DNA of 64,000 nucleotides from Chryseobacterium angstadtii (GCF_001045465.1 NZ_LFND01000006.1:434001-498000), one strand, 5' to 3'; shown: positions 44,259-53,762, counted from the stretch's first letter. The notes: generated by a model from the letters alone, not told the origin. Program-made: numbers and translations.

Positions 44259-45583
44259 TACCTCAACCCATATTCCTCCAACTTACGATACAGCGTCGCA
44301 ATACCGATTTCCAGGAGTCTTGCAGCTTCGGCTTTATTTCCTTTTGTGTAATTCAGTACTTTTTGAATGTGTACTTTTTCCAGAGATCTTATGCTTAAAG
44401 AATCGCTTTCGGGAATGGCTTTATCTGAATAATGAGGTAGGCTTTCAACATCCAGTGTATTATTTTCCATTAAAATAAGGCTTCTTTCCACCGCGTTTCT
44501 GAGTTCCCGGATATTTCCTTTCCAGTCGTTTTTTTCCAGAGTTTTGTAATAGTCCGGGCTTACCTGCAAAGCGGATAGGTGTAATTTTCGGGAGAAAATA
44601 TCAATAAACCCTTTTGCCAAAATTTTCAGGTCTTCTTTTCTCTCTCTGAGTGGCGGAAGATGGATCTCAAAAACATTCAGGCGGAAATAAAGGTCTTCCC
44701 GGAAATGTCCCTGCTTTATTTCATCTTCCAGATCTCTGTTGGTGGCCGCAATCAGCCTGAAATCTGATCTGGAAACTTTTGTTTCACCCATTTTGATAAA
44801 TTCTCCGGTTTCCAGAACACGAAGCAGTTTGGCCTGCAGCTCTATTGGCATCTCTCCTATTTCGTCTAAAAATAAGGTTCCTCCGTTGGCTTCTTCAATC
44901 AGTCCTTTTTTATCTTTTACAGCACCCGTAAAAGCGCCTTGCTTATGACCGAAAAGTTCGCTTTCCAGTATTTCTTTACTGAATGCGGAACAGTTGATGG
45001 CTACAAAATTATTTTTATTTCTTTCGCTTCCGTCGTGGATTGCGTTGGCAAAAACTTCTTTTCCGGTTCCGGTTTCTCCTGTCAGAAGAACTGCAGCATC
45101 CGTTAAAGCTACTTTTTCGGCCAGCTTTTTAGACTGAAGAATCAATGGAGAAGTTCCGATGATCTGTCCGAATCCTTTTGTGACAGCCGTTTTTTGAACA
45201 ATTTTAGACCGGTTGTCTTTTACTTTTTCCAGTGCTTTGTATACCAGCGGAATAATCTTCTCGTTGTCGTCTCCTTTCACCAGATAATCATAGGCTCCAT
45301 TTTTCATAGCCTGCACCGCATCGGTAATATTTCCGAAAGCGGTCATGAGGATAATTTCAAGATGCGGATATTTGCTTTTGACAGAGCGTACCAGTTCTAC
45401 CCCGAAAGCATCAGGAAGACGGACGTCACATAAAACAACATCAAATTCATACTGCTCCAGCATTGTCATTGCAGACCGTGCTGTAGAAGCTTCTTTGACA
45501 TTAAAATTTTCTTGGGTAAGGATCATTCCCAGTAATTTCAGGAGCTTGATCTCATCATCAATGATCAGAATGTTTCCGGACAT
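44258..45583 (-). CDS. NtrC-type sigma54-dependent response regulator
   Basis: 441 residues from 'MSGNILIIDDEIKLLKLLG'. Receiver domain with phospho-acceptor Asp53 ('VVLCDVRLPD'). AAA+ domain with Walker A 'GETGTGKE' near 175, 'GAFTGA' (sigma54 contact), Walker B 'GTLFLDEIGEM' and an Arg-finger region 'FREDLYFRLNVFEI'. C-terminal Fis-type HTH ('NKAEAARLLEIGIATLYRKL'). It lies just upstream of the kdp genes on the same strand. A longer start at 45634 is rejected: a TAnnTTTG promoter element lies within it. Likely partner of the kinase at 34748, controlling kdp through sigma54; this pairing is inferred from position only. Confidence 0.9.
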   Translation of the reverse strand: MSGNILIIDDEIKLLKLLGMILTQENFNVKEASTARSAMTMLEQYEFDVVLCDVRLPDAFGVELVRSVKSKYPHLEIILMTAFGNITDAVQAMKNGAYDYLVKGDDNEKIIPLVYKALEKVKDNRSKIVQKTAVTKGFGQIIGTSPLILQSKKLAEKVALTDAAVLLTGETGTGKEVFANAIHDGSERNKNNFVAINCSAFSKEILESELFGHKQGAFTGAVKDKKGLIEEANGGTLFLDEIGEMPIELQAKLLRVLETGEFIKMGETKVSRSDFRLIAATNRDLEDEIKQGHFREDLYFRLNVFEIHLPPLRERKEDLKILAKGFIDIFSRKLHLSALQVSPDYYKTLEKNDWKGNIRELRNAVERSLILMENNTLDVESLPHYSDKAIPESDSLSIRSLEKVHIQKVLNYTKGNKAEAARLLEIGIATLYRKLEEYGLR

Positions 45584-45609
45584 AGTGGTTGTTTTTGGAA
45601 AACGTACTG

Positions 45610-45617
45610 CAAACTTA
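45610..45617 (-). promoter_or_regulatory. Promoter -7 element of the regulator gene
   Basis: TAAGTTTG on the minus strand, 27 bases before the ATG at 45583; it supports the shorter start. Confidence 0.55.
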
Positions 45618-45710
45618 TTGAATTTTTTGAGCAAATGAGTCGTGGGATCAGGAAAATTAGTATTTGTTTTGAGTAAAAGGCGAAAAGATAAATTTGCTTA
45701 TTTGTTTTTT

Positions 45711-45745
45711 TTGTTGCTTGTTGCTTGTTATCTGATCCTTGTTGC
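45711..45745. repeat. Short period-7 tract
   Basis: ttgttgc twice, ttgttat, ctgatcc, ttgttgc. The rest of the 45618-45971 gap is T/C-rich and continues loosely in the same rhythm ('ttcgcat', 'tttcgct', 'tctttgc'). Confidence 0.7.
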
Positions 45746-45924
45746 TATTATTATATTTAAAAGTTTGTATTTTATTTCCTTCCCTTCAACTTCTTCGCAT
45801 TTTTCGCTTCTTTGCTTTCTTTGCTTTTTAGCCTTTTTACTTTTTCACTTCCCTATAAAACATCTCCAATGAAAGTTATAGACGCAATAGTAACAAAAAC
45901 CCGCCACTTTCTTCCCCGATTCCT

Positions 45925-45932
45925 TACATTTG
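45925..45932 (+). promoter_or_regulatory. Promoter -7 element of the M16 peptidase gene
   Basis: TACATTTG, 39 bases before the ATG. Confidence 0.5.
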
Positions 45933-45971
45933 TAATGCATTCGGATCTAAAAGAATGGAATGAGTTAGCTT

Positions 45972-48839
45972 ATGATTGACAAAAGATACAGAGAAACGGT
46001 TCATACAGATAAAAACAACTACGAATATATTACGGTAACCCAAGATGAAAACAAGGTAAGAATCTATACGCTGAAGAATGGTTTAAAGGTTTTCCTGGCC
46101 CAGAATTTTGATGCTCCAAGAATACAGACTTATATTCCCGTAAGAACGGGAAGCAATAATGATCCTTCTGATAATACGGGACTTGCGCATTATCTGGAAC
46201 ATATGATGTTTAAAGGAACATCGAAGATCGGAACGCAGAACTGGGAAAAGGAAAAGGAACTTCTTGAACAAATTTCATCGCTGTATGAGGAGCATAAAGC
46301 AGAGCAGGATCCTGAAAAGAAAAAGACGATTTATAAAAAGATTGATGAAGTATCTCAGGAGGCCAGTCAATATGCCATAGCCAATGAATATGACAAGGCA
46401 ATCTCTTCTCTGGGAGCCAGCGGAACCAATGCCCATACCTGGTTTGATGAAACGGTTTACAAAAATAACATTCCGAATAATGAGCTTGAAAAATGGCTTA
46501 AAATAGAGAAGGAAAGGTTTTCGGAAATTGTACTCCGACTTTTCCATACGGAGCTGGAATCGGTATATGAGGAGTTCAACAGAGCTCAGGATAACGATTC
46601 AAGACTTGTGAATTATGAGCTGATGGATGCCCTGTTTCCTACCCATCCCAATGGTCAGCAAACGACGATAGGAAAACCCGAGCATCTGAAAAACCCTTCC
46701 ATGAAGGCTATCCATAAATATTTTGACGAGTATTACGTTCCGAATAATTATGCTATGGTTTTAGTCGGAGATCTTGATTTTGAAGAAACAATTCAGCTTG
46801 TGAATCAATATTTCGGAGCGATTCCTTACAGAGAACTTCCGAAAAAAACACCGGTCATAGAACAGCCTTTAACCGAAATTGTAAAAAGAACGGTAAAAAG
46901 CCCTACAACTCCGAGAGTTCAGCTGGCATGGAGAACTGACAACTACGGTACAAGAGAAGCTATGCTGGCCGATATTACAGCTAATATTTTAAGCAACAGA
47001 GGCGAGGCCGGACTTCTTGATCTTAACATCAATCAGACTCAAAGAATGCTTTGGGCACAGGCCTTTTCTGTCGGTTTAAAACAATACGGATATTTTTCCA
47101 TTGTAGCTGTTCCTAAGGAAACTCAGACGCTGGAAGAGGCTACCAATATGGTTCTGGAGCAACTGGAACTGATAAAAAAAGGAGATTTTCCGGACTGGAT
47201 GCTTCCTGCCATCATCAGCGATTTCAGACTTCAACGTTTGAAAGGTCTTGAAACAGCAGACGGACTGGCGACCAATCTTTATGACACTTATATCAAAGGA
47301 AGATCATGGGAACAGGAGCTGAATGAACTGGATGAATATCAAAATTTCACCAAAGAAGATGTGATAGACTTCGCCCGTACTTTTTTTAAAAATAATTACG
47401 TTGAAATTGATAAGGAAAAAGGGATCAATGATCAATTGGTGAGAGTTGAAAATCCGGGAATTACGCCTATCAAAATCAATCGTGATGCACAATCTGACTT
47501 TTTAAAGGAAATTGTTGCAGAAAAAACGGAAGATATCAAACCGGAATTCATTGATTATGAAAAGGAAATTGTAAAAGATACCATCAAGGATAAGAAGCTG
47601 AATTTTGTCAGAAATAAATACAACGACATTGCCCAGGTTCATTTTATTTTCCCTTTCGGAAGTGATCACGACAGGGATCTTGGAATTTCCACACAATTAT
47701 TGCAGTATCTCGGAACTGAAGATCTTTCCCCTGAAGATTTAAAAAAGGAATTCTTTAAAATCGGGGTCAGCAATGATTTTAAAACCACCAATGATCAGCT
47801 TCTGATCTCCCTGAGTGGACTGGAGGAAAATATAGAGAAAGGTATTGCTCTTCTGCAACACTGGATGTATGATGTAAAGCCGGATCAGGATATTTACGGA
47901 CAATTTGTGGAGACTGTTTTAGAAAACCGTCAGGCTACCAAAAAGGATAAAAACCGGATTATGACCGCCCTTACCAATTACACCAAACTGGGCAGTTTCT
48001 CCCGTTACACGGATATTATTTCGAAAGAGGAACTGGAAAGCAGCCGTTCCGAAGTATTTACAGATAGAATGAAAAAGCTTTTCAAATATCCTTATCAGAT
48101 ATTTTTCTACGGAAAAGATCTTGAAACCTTTAAAAAGTACATCGGAAATTATATAGAAAACGAAAGTTTTTCAATTCCCGAGCCTAAACAATATCCTGAG
48201 CCTGAAACCAACGGAAATGTCTATTTCACAGGGTATGACATGGTGCAGATGGAGATGAGCAAAGTAGGAAGAGGTCATCAGGTGGATATCTTAAACTTCG
48301 GAAAAATCAATGTTTTCAATGAGTATTTCGGAAGAGGACTTTCATCTATTGTTTTTCAGGAGATCCGTGAAAGTAAAAGTCTGGCGTATTCTGCTTATGT
48401 TTCTTACGCTGCCAATTCTGAACTGGGCCATCCCGATTACATCACAACTTATATCGGAACCCAGCCGGATAAACTTCAGACTGCGGTAAGTACGATGAGT
48501 GAACTTATGAGTGAACTTCCTGAGGTTCCCATCCAGTTTGAAAATGCCAAGAATGCAGCTCTGAAGCAGATAGCCTCTACCAGAATTACCCGGAATAATA
48601 TTTTCTTCAATACCTTGCGTCTGCAAAAGCTCGGAGTCTATCATGATTTCAGAAAGGATATTTACGGGCAAATTGAAGATCTGAAATTTGAAGATCTGAA
48701 GAAATTCTATCAAACAGAAATCCAGCCGATACACTTTAACACAGCGATTATTGGCAAGAAAGAGAATCTGGATATGGATGCAGTGAACCACATGGGAACT
48801 TTTAAAGAATTAACGCTGAAAGAGATTTTCGGACATTAA
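45972..48839 (+). CDS. M16 family zinc metallopeptidase
   Basis: 955 residues, two tandem M16 halves. The inverted zinc motif 'HYLEH' is at residues 73-77, and the distal Glu lies in 'ELESVYEEFNRAQ' about 120 residues on. The second half (from about 530) is the inactive partner, with 'GRGLSSIVFQEIRESKSLAY'. No signal peptide is apparent, so the protein is probably cytosolic, though many relatives are periplasmic. Family members degrade peptides inside a clam-shell chamber. Monocistronic, with a strong terminator. Confidence 0.93.
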   Translation: MIDKRYRETVHTDKNNYEYITVTQDENKVRIYTLKNGLKVFLAQNFDAPRIQTYIPVRTGSNNDPSDNTGLAHYLEHMMFKGTSKIGTQNWEKEKELLEQISSLYEEHKAEQDPEKKKTIYKKIDEVSQEASQYAIANEYDKAISSLGASGTNAHTWFDETVYKNNIPNNELEKWLKIEKERFSEIVLRLFHTELESVYEEFNRAQDNDSRLVNYELMDALFPTHPNGQQTTIGKPEHLKNPSMKAIHKYFDEYYVPNNYAMVLVGDLDFEETIQLVNQYFGAIPYRELPKKTPVIEQPLTEIVKRTVKSPTTPRVQLAWRTDNYGTREAMLADITANILSNRGEAGLLDLNINQTQRMLWAQAFSVGLKQYGYFSIVAVPKETQTLEEATNMVLEQLELIKKGDFPDWMLPAIISDFRLQRLKGLETADGLATNLYDTYIKGRSWEQELNELDEYQNFTKEDVIDFARTFFKNNYVEIDKEKGINDQLVRVENPGITPIKINRDAQSDFLKEIVAEKTEDIKPEFIDYEKEIVKDTIKDKKLNFVRNKYNDIAQVHFIFPFGSDHDRDLGISTQLLQYLGTEDLSPEDLKKEFFKIGVSNDFKTTNDQLLISLSGLEENIEKGIALLQHWMYDVKPDQDIYGQFVETVLENRQATKKDKNRIMTALTNYTKLGSFSRYTDIISKEELESSRSEVFTDRMKKLFKYPYQIFFYGKDLETFKKYIGNYIENESFSIPEPKQYPEPETNGNVYFTGYDMVQMEMSKVGRGHQVDILNFGKINVFNEYFGRGLSSIVFQEIRESKSLAYSAYVSYAANSELGHPDYITTYIGTQPDKLQTAVSTMSELMSELPEVPIQFENAKNAALKQIASTRITRNNIFFNTLRLQKLGVYHDFRKDIYGQIEDLKFEDLKKFYQTEIQPIHFNTAIIGKKENLDMDAVNHMGTFKELTLKEIFGH

Positions 48840-48846
48840 AAATAGA

Positions 48847-48878
48847 AACCGCTTCTGTAATAGAGGCGGTTTTTTTTA
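48847..48878 (+). terminator. Terminator of the M16 peptidase gene
   Basis: A 10-bp stem AACCGCTTCT/AGAGGCGGTT, 5-base loop and a long T run. Confidence 0.92.
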
Positions 48879-48898
48879 TTTGGTTTTATTGGTGGGCA

Positions 48899-48923
48899 TG
48901 TGGCTTCGAGAGCCTCAGCCACC
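48899..48923. repeat. Dispersed 25-bp palindrome, copy 2
   Basis: TGTGGCT...AGCCACC; the first base departs from the other copies. A period-7 tract follows immediately. Confidence 0.85.
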
Positions 48924-48926
48924 AGA

Positions 48927-48989
48927 ATTTCGCACCCCGTACTTCGAATCTCGCATCTCCGGACCCCGAAACTCTAAAATCTAAAATCT
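48927..48989. repeat. Period-7 tract abutting the GNAT gene
   Basis: Nine units (atttcgc, accccgt, acttcga, atctcgc, atctccg, gaccccg, aaactct, aaaatct, aaaatct), reaching the stop codon of the acetyltransferase gene. Confidence 0.85.
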
Positions 48990-50067
48990 ACGTCATCATA
49001 CAATCTCCGTCTCCGTCCTGATATTCCGGATCAAATCCTGGCGGAAGATTTTGTATCAGGCGGGTTTGAAAGAGGTATCTTCGTTCAAAATCCCGTTCAT
49101 AGATCTTTGGAAATGTTTTAGATTTTGCCAGTTCTTTATTTAAATCTTTCTGATAACTGGTCAAAGCTTTTACTTTATTTTTAACAATAAAATAGCTCAA
49201 AAAATCGGCAAAGTGATCCAGGCCGGTCTCACAAAACAGGTATGGAATTTTAAGATACCCATCTCTTAAAAGCAACAGAGAGCAGGCTGTGAGGGTATTA
49301 TTGTGATCATAAATCTTTACCCAGAAATATTTGAAAATTTGAGCATAGCTTGAGAAAAGATACTGATCTTCTTTTCCTTTATTTTCAAGTACCCAGGGAT
49401 TTTTTATGAAGACATTAATTTCTTCCGCGTTGCGTCTGCTTTTGAATTTTGAAATAAAAACAGAGCTCTCCGGATCAATCTGGTCCAGGATTTCGAATCT
49501 GAATTCAGTTTTTTTGGCTGTGATGTTTTTTAAAGAAATCAGAGAGTTCGCTACCATATCTCCTATTTTGAAAAGAGGAGTCAGTGCTTTTGTTTCCGGC
49601 TTTTTCTCAGGAATCATTTTAGAGGCATCTGTCCTGAAATAATACCGTTTTCCCTGTTTGGGATAGGCATAATCGAAAACGCCAAGCATATTATAAAGGG
49701 CTTCAGCTTCTTTGGTAAATTCTGTTGCTACAATATTTCCATCAAATTCATCAAATGCTTTATTCAAGAGTTTTTTTGCAATTCTTTTCCCCCGGAATGC
49801 CTCACTCACATACAGTGTACTCAGCCATGCGTAACGGAATATTTCTCCATTGATGAAAAAATTATCAGGCAGACATCCCACATATCCGGCCAGTTTTCCT
49901 TCATAAAAAGCAAGGATGAGAAGCACCTGATCATCTGAAGCTTTCAGGTTCTTGATTTGGGATTTTGCCCTGTGTTCTGAAATAGGAAGAAAGTCAAAGC
50001 CTTCAAAGCCTCCTGACGAGATGAAATCTTCAAGTTGTTTTTTATTAAATGTCTTCAGCTCTGTCAT
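48988..50067 (-). CDS. GNAT-family acetyltransferase-like protein
   Basis: 359 residues. The N-terminal domain has the GNAT pattern 'ILAFYEGKLAGYVGCLPD', 'WLSTLYVSEAFRGKRIAKKL' (acetyl-CoA site, motif A) and 'NIVATEFTKEAEALYNMLG'. The C-terminal 200 residues form a second, GNAT-like or FemX-like domain ('KYFWVKIYDHNNTLTACSLL'). The start overlaps the stop of the polysaccharide deacetylase gene by 4 bases, so the two are coupled; a role in modifying a cell-surface sugar or lipid is a guess. Confidence 0.82.
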   Translation of the reverse strand: MTELKTFNKKQLEDFISSGGFEGFDFLPISEHRAKSQIKNLKASDDQVLLILAFYEGKLAGYVGCLPDNFFINGEIFRYAWLSTLYVSEAFRGKRIAKKLLNKAFDEFDGNIVATEFTKEAEALYNMLGVFDYAYPKQGKRYYFRTDASKMIPEKKPETKALTPLFKIGDMVANSLISLKNITAKKTEFRFEILDQIDPESSVFISKFKSRRNAEEINVFIKNPWVLENKGKEDQYLFSSYAQIFKYFWVKIYDHNNTLTACSLLLLRDGYLKIPYLFCETGLDHFADFLSYFIVKNKVKALTSYQKDLNKELAKSKTFPKIYERDFERRYLFQTRLIQNLPPGFDPEYQDGDGDCMMT

Positions 50068-51065
50068 CTTCTCACTATTTTATTTTTGTGTATTATCTTT
50101 TTCATTCTGAAATAGGCCATTTCCCTTTTCAATATTTTTTCTCCGCTTTCTCCCATTTCCATTGGAATTCTCTGGAAATTTTTCTCAACGCTGTCGAGTT
50201 TTATTCCGGCACATCCAAAGCTGTAAAGAATGTCTTCATTTTTAAACAGTTCATCAAAAAAAGCTTTCTTCACTCCGAAATCGGTGAACGGAAACGCAAA
50301 GGTTTCATGTAAGAATCCATTTTCTTTGAGATAGTTGAAAGTCTGGTCTGTTGTTTTCATCTGATCTTCCAGAGACAAATCTCCATATTTAGGATGATCC
50401 CAGCTGTGAGCAGCAATTCCATAACCTTTTTCGGTCAGTGTTTTTAATTCTTCAGTACTGAGATAAGGTTTGTACTCTTTTGAAAATGCTTTATAATCCA
50501 CATCAAGCTTTTCGGCAAGAATTTCCAGAACCTCTTTTTCCTGATAACTGATGTTTAAAATTTTATTTATTAAAAACTCTTTATCTGCTTTATTTTCAAG
50601 TGACAAAAGGCTGTAAACTTCATGATTTATAATATGTATTTTCTTAATTCTATCAATCAGCAGGCTTGCCTTACATCTGAACATCATATCTCTGTTATCA
50701 ATAAAGGCCGGATTTATAAAATTACAGGCATAAATTCCTTTCCGCTCCAGAACAGGAACCGCGACTTCATAAAATTCTCTGAAACCATCATCAAAAGTAA
50801 GCAGTGCAATCTTTTTCCGGGGCCTAAAATTCCCCTGGACAAAATCTTTAAATTCCGACCAGCTGACCAACTGGAAGTGTCTGGAAAAACAGTCTAAATC
50901 TTCTTCAAACTGCTTTGTATTTTTATAGTTGATAACGTGCTTGATATGGGGCAGATCGTCATCGGAAACACAATGATAAAGGGGTAAGCAGTAGTTCAAC
51001 GGAAAAGAATCCCCGATATTTTTGTTTTCAAAAGCGGCCAGTAAATTGATGATCTTTTCTTTCAT
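50064..51065 (-). CDS. Polysaccharide deacetylase family protein
   Basis: 333 residues. The NodB-homology motif 'LLTFDDGFREFYEVAVPVLE' supplies the catalytic Asp pair near residue 90, and 'IAAHSWDHPKYGDLSLEDQ' the His-x3-His metal site. 'FAFPFTDFG' follows in place of the usual F-x-x-P-x-G. These CE4 enzymes remove N- or O-acetyl groups from sugars. No signal peptide is evident. The downstream acetyltransferase gene overlaps it, an unusual pairing of putative acetyl removal and acetyl addition. Confidence 0.85.
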   Translation of the reverse strand: MKEKIINLLAAFENKNIGDSFPLNYCLPLYHCVSDDDLPHIKHVINYKNTKQFEEDLDCFSRHFQLVSWSEFKDFVQGNFRPRKKIALLTFDDGFREFYEVAVPVLERKGIYACNFINPAFIDNRDMMFRCKASLLIDRIKKIHIINHEVYSLLSLENKADKEFLINKILNISYQEKEVLEILAEKLDVDYKAFSKEYKPYLSTEELKTLTEKGYGIAAHSWDHPKYGDLSLEDQMKTTDQTFNYLKENGFLHETFAFPFTDFGVKKAFFDELFKNEDILYSFGCAGIKLDSVEKNFQRIPMEMGESGEKILKREMAYFRMKKIIHKNKIVRR

Positions 51066-51072
51066 CTCTGTT

Positions 51073-51114
51073 AAATAAAAAGAATCTATTCAAATGGTAT
51101 TTAAATAGATTCTT
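51073..51114 (-). terminator. Terminator of the S46 peptidase gene
   Basis: A 15-bp stem AAGAATCTATTTAAA with one mismatch around a 5-base loop, then TTTTATTTAA on the minus strand. It ends just before the deacetylase start. Confidence 0.8.
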
Positions 51115-51134
51115 AAAGGTATTACTTTTATGGA

Positions 51135-53279
51135 TTATTTGATCACCTTCATTTCATCAATAAGCCATTTAGAATCAGCAAATTTATCGATAATGAAAAG
51201 GATATACTTAGTGTCCACCATTATATTTCGACTGAAACGTGGGTCGTAGTTGATGTCACTCATCGTTCCCTCCCACTGTCTGTCAAAATTAAGACCTACA
51301 AGATTTCCGTTGGCATCCAGAGCCGGACTTCCTGAGTTTCCACCAGTAGTGTGGTTGGTAGCAGTGAATCCTACCGGAACATCTCCCGATTTATCTTTAT
51401 AGAATCCGTAGTCTTTTTTGTTGTAAAGATCAATCAGTTTTTTAGGAACATCGAATTCATAATCTCCCGGAACATATTTCTCGATCACTCCGGCAAGATG
51501 GGTCTGGTAACCGTAAGAAACAGCATCTCTAGGGGTAGAACCCTTTACTTTTCCATAGGTTACACGAAGCGTAGAGTTAGCATCCGGGAAGAATTTTCTT
51601 TCTTTATCCGTAGCCAGCTGCTGCGCCATAAATTTCTTCTGCAGATCATCAATTTTTCCCTGAAGAGCAGTATATTGAGGATCAGCCGTTTTCATATACG
51701 TCTCTTTCATAGAAACATACAGCTGAAAAATAGGATCTTTTTTCAATGTTTTGATCAGTTTGTCCTGATTGGAAAATGCCTTTTCAATATCTCCGGTAAG
51801 AGAAGCTCCGTTTACCTGAGCTCTTCCTGTGATAATTGAATTCTTAGACATCTCTTCTATCATCGGGATATTCTGATTCTCTTCTTTGTACTTGTTGAAT
51901 CCAAGAGGCAGGAACTGAGCACCCGTTTTATTGGCATACAGAGCCAATAGTTTTGCGGTTACTTTAGCATCAAGTTCTGCACTGTAATCTTTATAGAATG
52001 ATGTTAACTTTGTCTTTAGTTTGGCAAGGTCTTTTTCTTCCATTTTCCCTGCTTCTACAGAGGCAATATAATCGTAGTAATCGCCTGCCAGTTTCAGAGT
52101 TTCAGCATTTTTTACGACTTCTGTATAATAGGCATTGTTCAGTGCATAAGGAGCCTGATCGTTATACAGTTTATTCATCTGGTCTAATGTAGCTTTGATC
52201 TCAGGGTTCTTAGCGACCAATGAACCTTCGTACATTACTTTTTTCTCTACAGCATTGGATTTTTTCAATCCTTCTACTTCACCGATCCATTTTTTCCAGT
52301 AATTGGCTACTGATGCATATTTTGAAGCATATTTGATACGCGTTTCACTGTCTACACGCATTTTTTCGTCTAATGTTTTCAATGCTACATCACGTACGGC
52401 AATTCTTGCAGGATCGATATCCGTCATGATCTTTTCTACCGCTACAGCAGGAAGATATTCCGTAGTTTTTCCCGGAAACCCGAATACGAAAGTAAAATCG
52501 TTTTCAGCTTTATCCTTAATAGAAACCGGTAAATAATGCTTAGGAACGTAAGGAACATTGTCTTTTGAATATTCTGCAGGCTTGTTGTCTTTACCCGCAT
52601 AAATTCTGAACATAGAGAAATCCCCAGTATGTCTTGGCCAAACCCAGTTGTCTGTATCACTACCGAATTTCCCAATACTTTGCGGCGGTGCCCCAACCAA
52701 ACGGATATCTTTGTACGTTTCCGTAGTAAATGCGTAATATTTGTTACCGTAATACATTGATTTTACAACGATAGACTGGTAAGGTTCTATTTTCTGAGTA
52801 TTTTTATAAACCTCAATATTTTTACTGATCTTTTTAGCCAGTTCCGGCTCTACCAGATTATCGGTACCTTCCAAAATCTGATCGGTAACCTCTTTGATAT
52901 CTACAATGAAATCTACTTTTACACCAGGATTCGGAAGTTCACCTTCAGGATTTTTAGCCCAGAATCCATTGGAAAGAAGGTCGTTCTGAACGGTAGAATG
53001 TGCCTGAATCTGCCCATAGCCACAGTGATGGTTGGTAAGCAGCAATCCTTTCGGTGAAATGATTTCTGCAGTACATCCCCCGTTAAACTGTACTACCGCA
53101 TCCTTTATGCTCGGCTTCTGAGTATTGAAAATGTCTTTGGCAGAGATCTTCATTCCCAAATCCTTCATTTCCTTTTCATTCAGTTCAGTAGGAATCCACA
53201 TTCCTCCATATTGTTGTGCAAATGCCATTGCAGCCGGCAAAAGAAATACGGATAAAAGTATCTTTTTTGTCATAATCAA
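51135..53279 (-). CDS. S46 dipeptidyl-peptidase, DPP11 type
   Basis: 714 residues with a signal peptide (to about residue 22; an internal ATG at 53273 also fits). S46 features: catalytic His in 'LLTNHHCGYGQ' (H85), Asp region 'DNWVWPRHTGDFSMFR', catalytic Ser in 'TGGNSGSPALD' near residue 650. The residue 18 places after the Ser is Arg ('NFDRQWEG'); family knowledge links Arg here to DPP11 (Asp/Glu at P1) and Gly to DPP7. It should release dipeptides from periplasmic peptides for amino-acid use. Monocistronic. Confidence 0.9.
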   Translation of the reverse strand: MIMTKKILLSVFLLPAAMAFAQQYGGMWIPTELNEKEMKDLGMKISAKDIFNTQKPSIKDAVVQFNGGCTAEIISPKGLLLTNHHCGYGQIQAHSTVQNDLLSNGFWAKNPEGELPNPGVKVDFIVDIKEVTDQILEGTDNLVEPELAKKISKNIEVYKNTQKIEPYQSIVVKSMYYGNKYYAFTTETYKDIRLVGAPPQSIGKFGSDTDNWVWPRHTGDFSMFRIYAGKDNKPAEYSKDNVPYVPKHYLPVSIKDKAENDFTFVFGFPGKTTEYLPAVAVEKIMTDIDPARIAVRDVALKTLDEKMRVDSETRIKYASKYASVANYWKKWIGEVEGLKKSNAVEKKVMYEGSLVAKNPEIKATLDQMNKLYNDQAPYALNNAYYTEVVKNAETLKLAGDYYDYIASVEAGKMEEKDLAKLKTKLTSFYKDYSAELDAKVTAKLLALYANKTGAQFLPLGFNKYKEENQNIPMIEEMSKNSIITGRAQVNGASLTGDIEKAFSNQDKLIKTLKKDPIFQLYVSMKETYMKTADPQYTALQGKIDDLQKKFMAQQLATDKERKFFPDANSTLRVTYGKVKGSTPRDAVSYGYQTHLAGVIEKYVPGDYEFDVPKKLIDLYNKKDYGFYKDKSGDVPVGFTATNHTTGGNSGSPALDANGNLVGLNFDRQWEGTMSDINYDPRFSRNIMVDTKYILFIIDKFADSKWLIDEMKVIK

Positions 53280-53338
53280 AATTTTGCCCCAATTTACAAA
53301 GAATATTGTACATATGCCTTACGTGGGTGAGGAAATGT

Positions 53339-53436
53339 GGGGTGAGGGGTGAGGAATCAAGAATCAAGAGCCAAGAACCAAGAGTCAAGATTTTAGATAC
53401 CAGACTTTAGACATCAGATTTCAGACATCAGACTTT
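53339..53436. repeat. Period-7 tract, 14 units
   Basis: Two ggggtga, ggaatca, then units of the form agannna/agannnn (agaatca, agagcca, agaacca, agagtca, agatttt, agatacc, agacttt, agacatc, agatttc, agacatc, agacttt). It is the first part of the composite element copy A. Confidence 0.92.
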
Positions 53437-53554
53437 TAGGTTGAGGCTGGAAAATGTGAATGGTGAATTTTACTGCGTAAGTGAAATGTGAATTTTAAGC
53501 ACTGGGAATTACTACTGGGGCTGATATCAGGTGGCTGAGGCTCTCGAAGCCACC
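53434..53554 (+). repeat. Composite element copy A: conserved block plus palindrome
   Basis: The block 53434-53520 starts TTTTAGGTTGAGGCTGGAAA and ends ATTACTACTGG. The palindrome (53530-53554) follows in inverted orientation. An 86-base block of the same sequence is on the minus strand at 63543-63458, and a shortened version follows at 53580-53672. Confidence 0.88.
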
Positions 53555-53579
53555 GGATACTAGGTTTCAGGTTTGAGAC

Positions 53580-53672
53580 TTTTAGGTTAAGGTTGGAAAA
53601 TGTGAATGATGAAGTTTGATGTATAAATACAAGGTTTCATTACTACTGGTGGCTTCGAGAGCCTCAGCCACC
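53580..53672 (+). repeat. Composite element copy A2, shortened
   Basis: TTTTAGGTTAAGGTTGGAAA to TTACTACTGG (53580-53649), running directly into palindrome copy 4 (53648-53672). Confidence 0.85.
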
Positions 53673-53762
53673 AGATGTAAGTCAACGTATAACTATCCTT
53701 CATTTAATATTTCGGATTCACGGCCCAAGAATATCTCATAATTTCCTCTTATACCCTTTCAA

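Noticed and set aside
45642..45872. 76-codon ORF upstream of the M16 gene
   Set aside because: It lies on T/C-rich period-7 DNA, so its Phe/Leu-rich content follows from composition.
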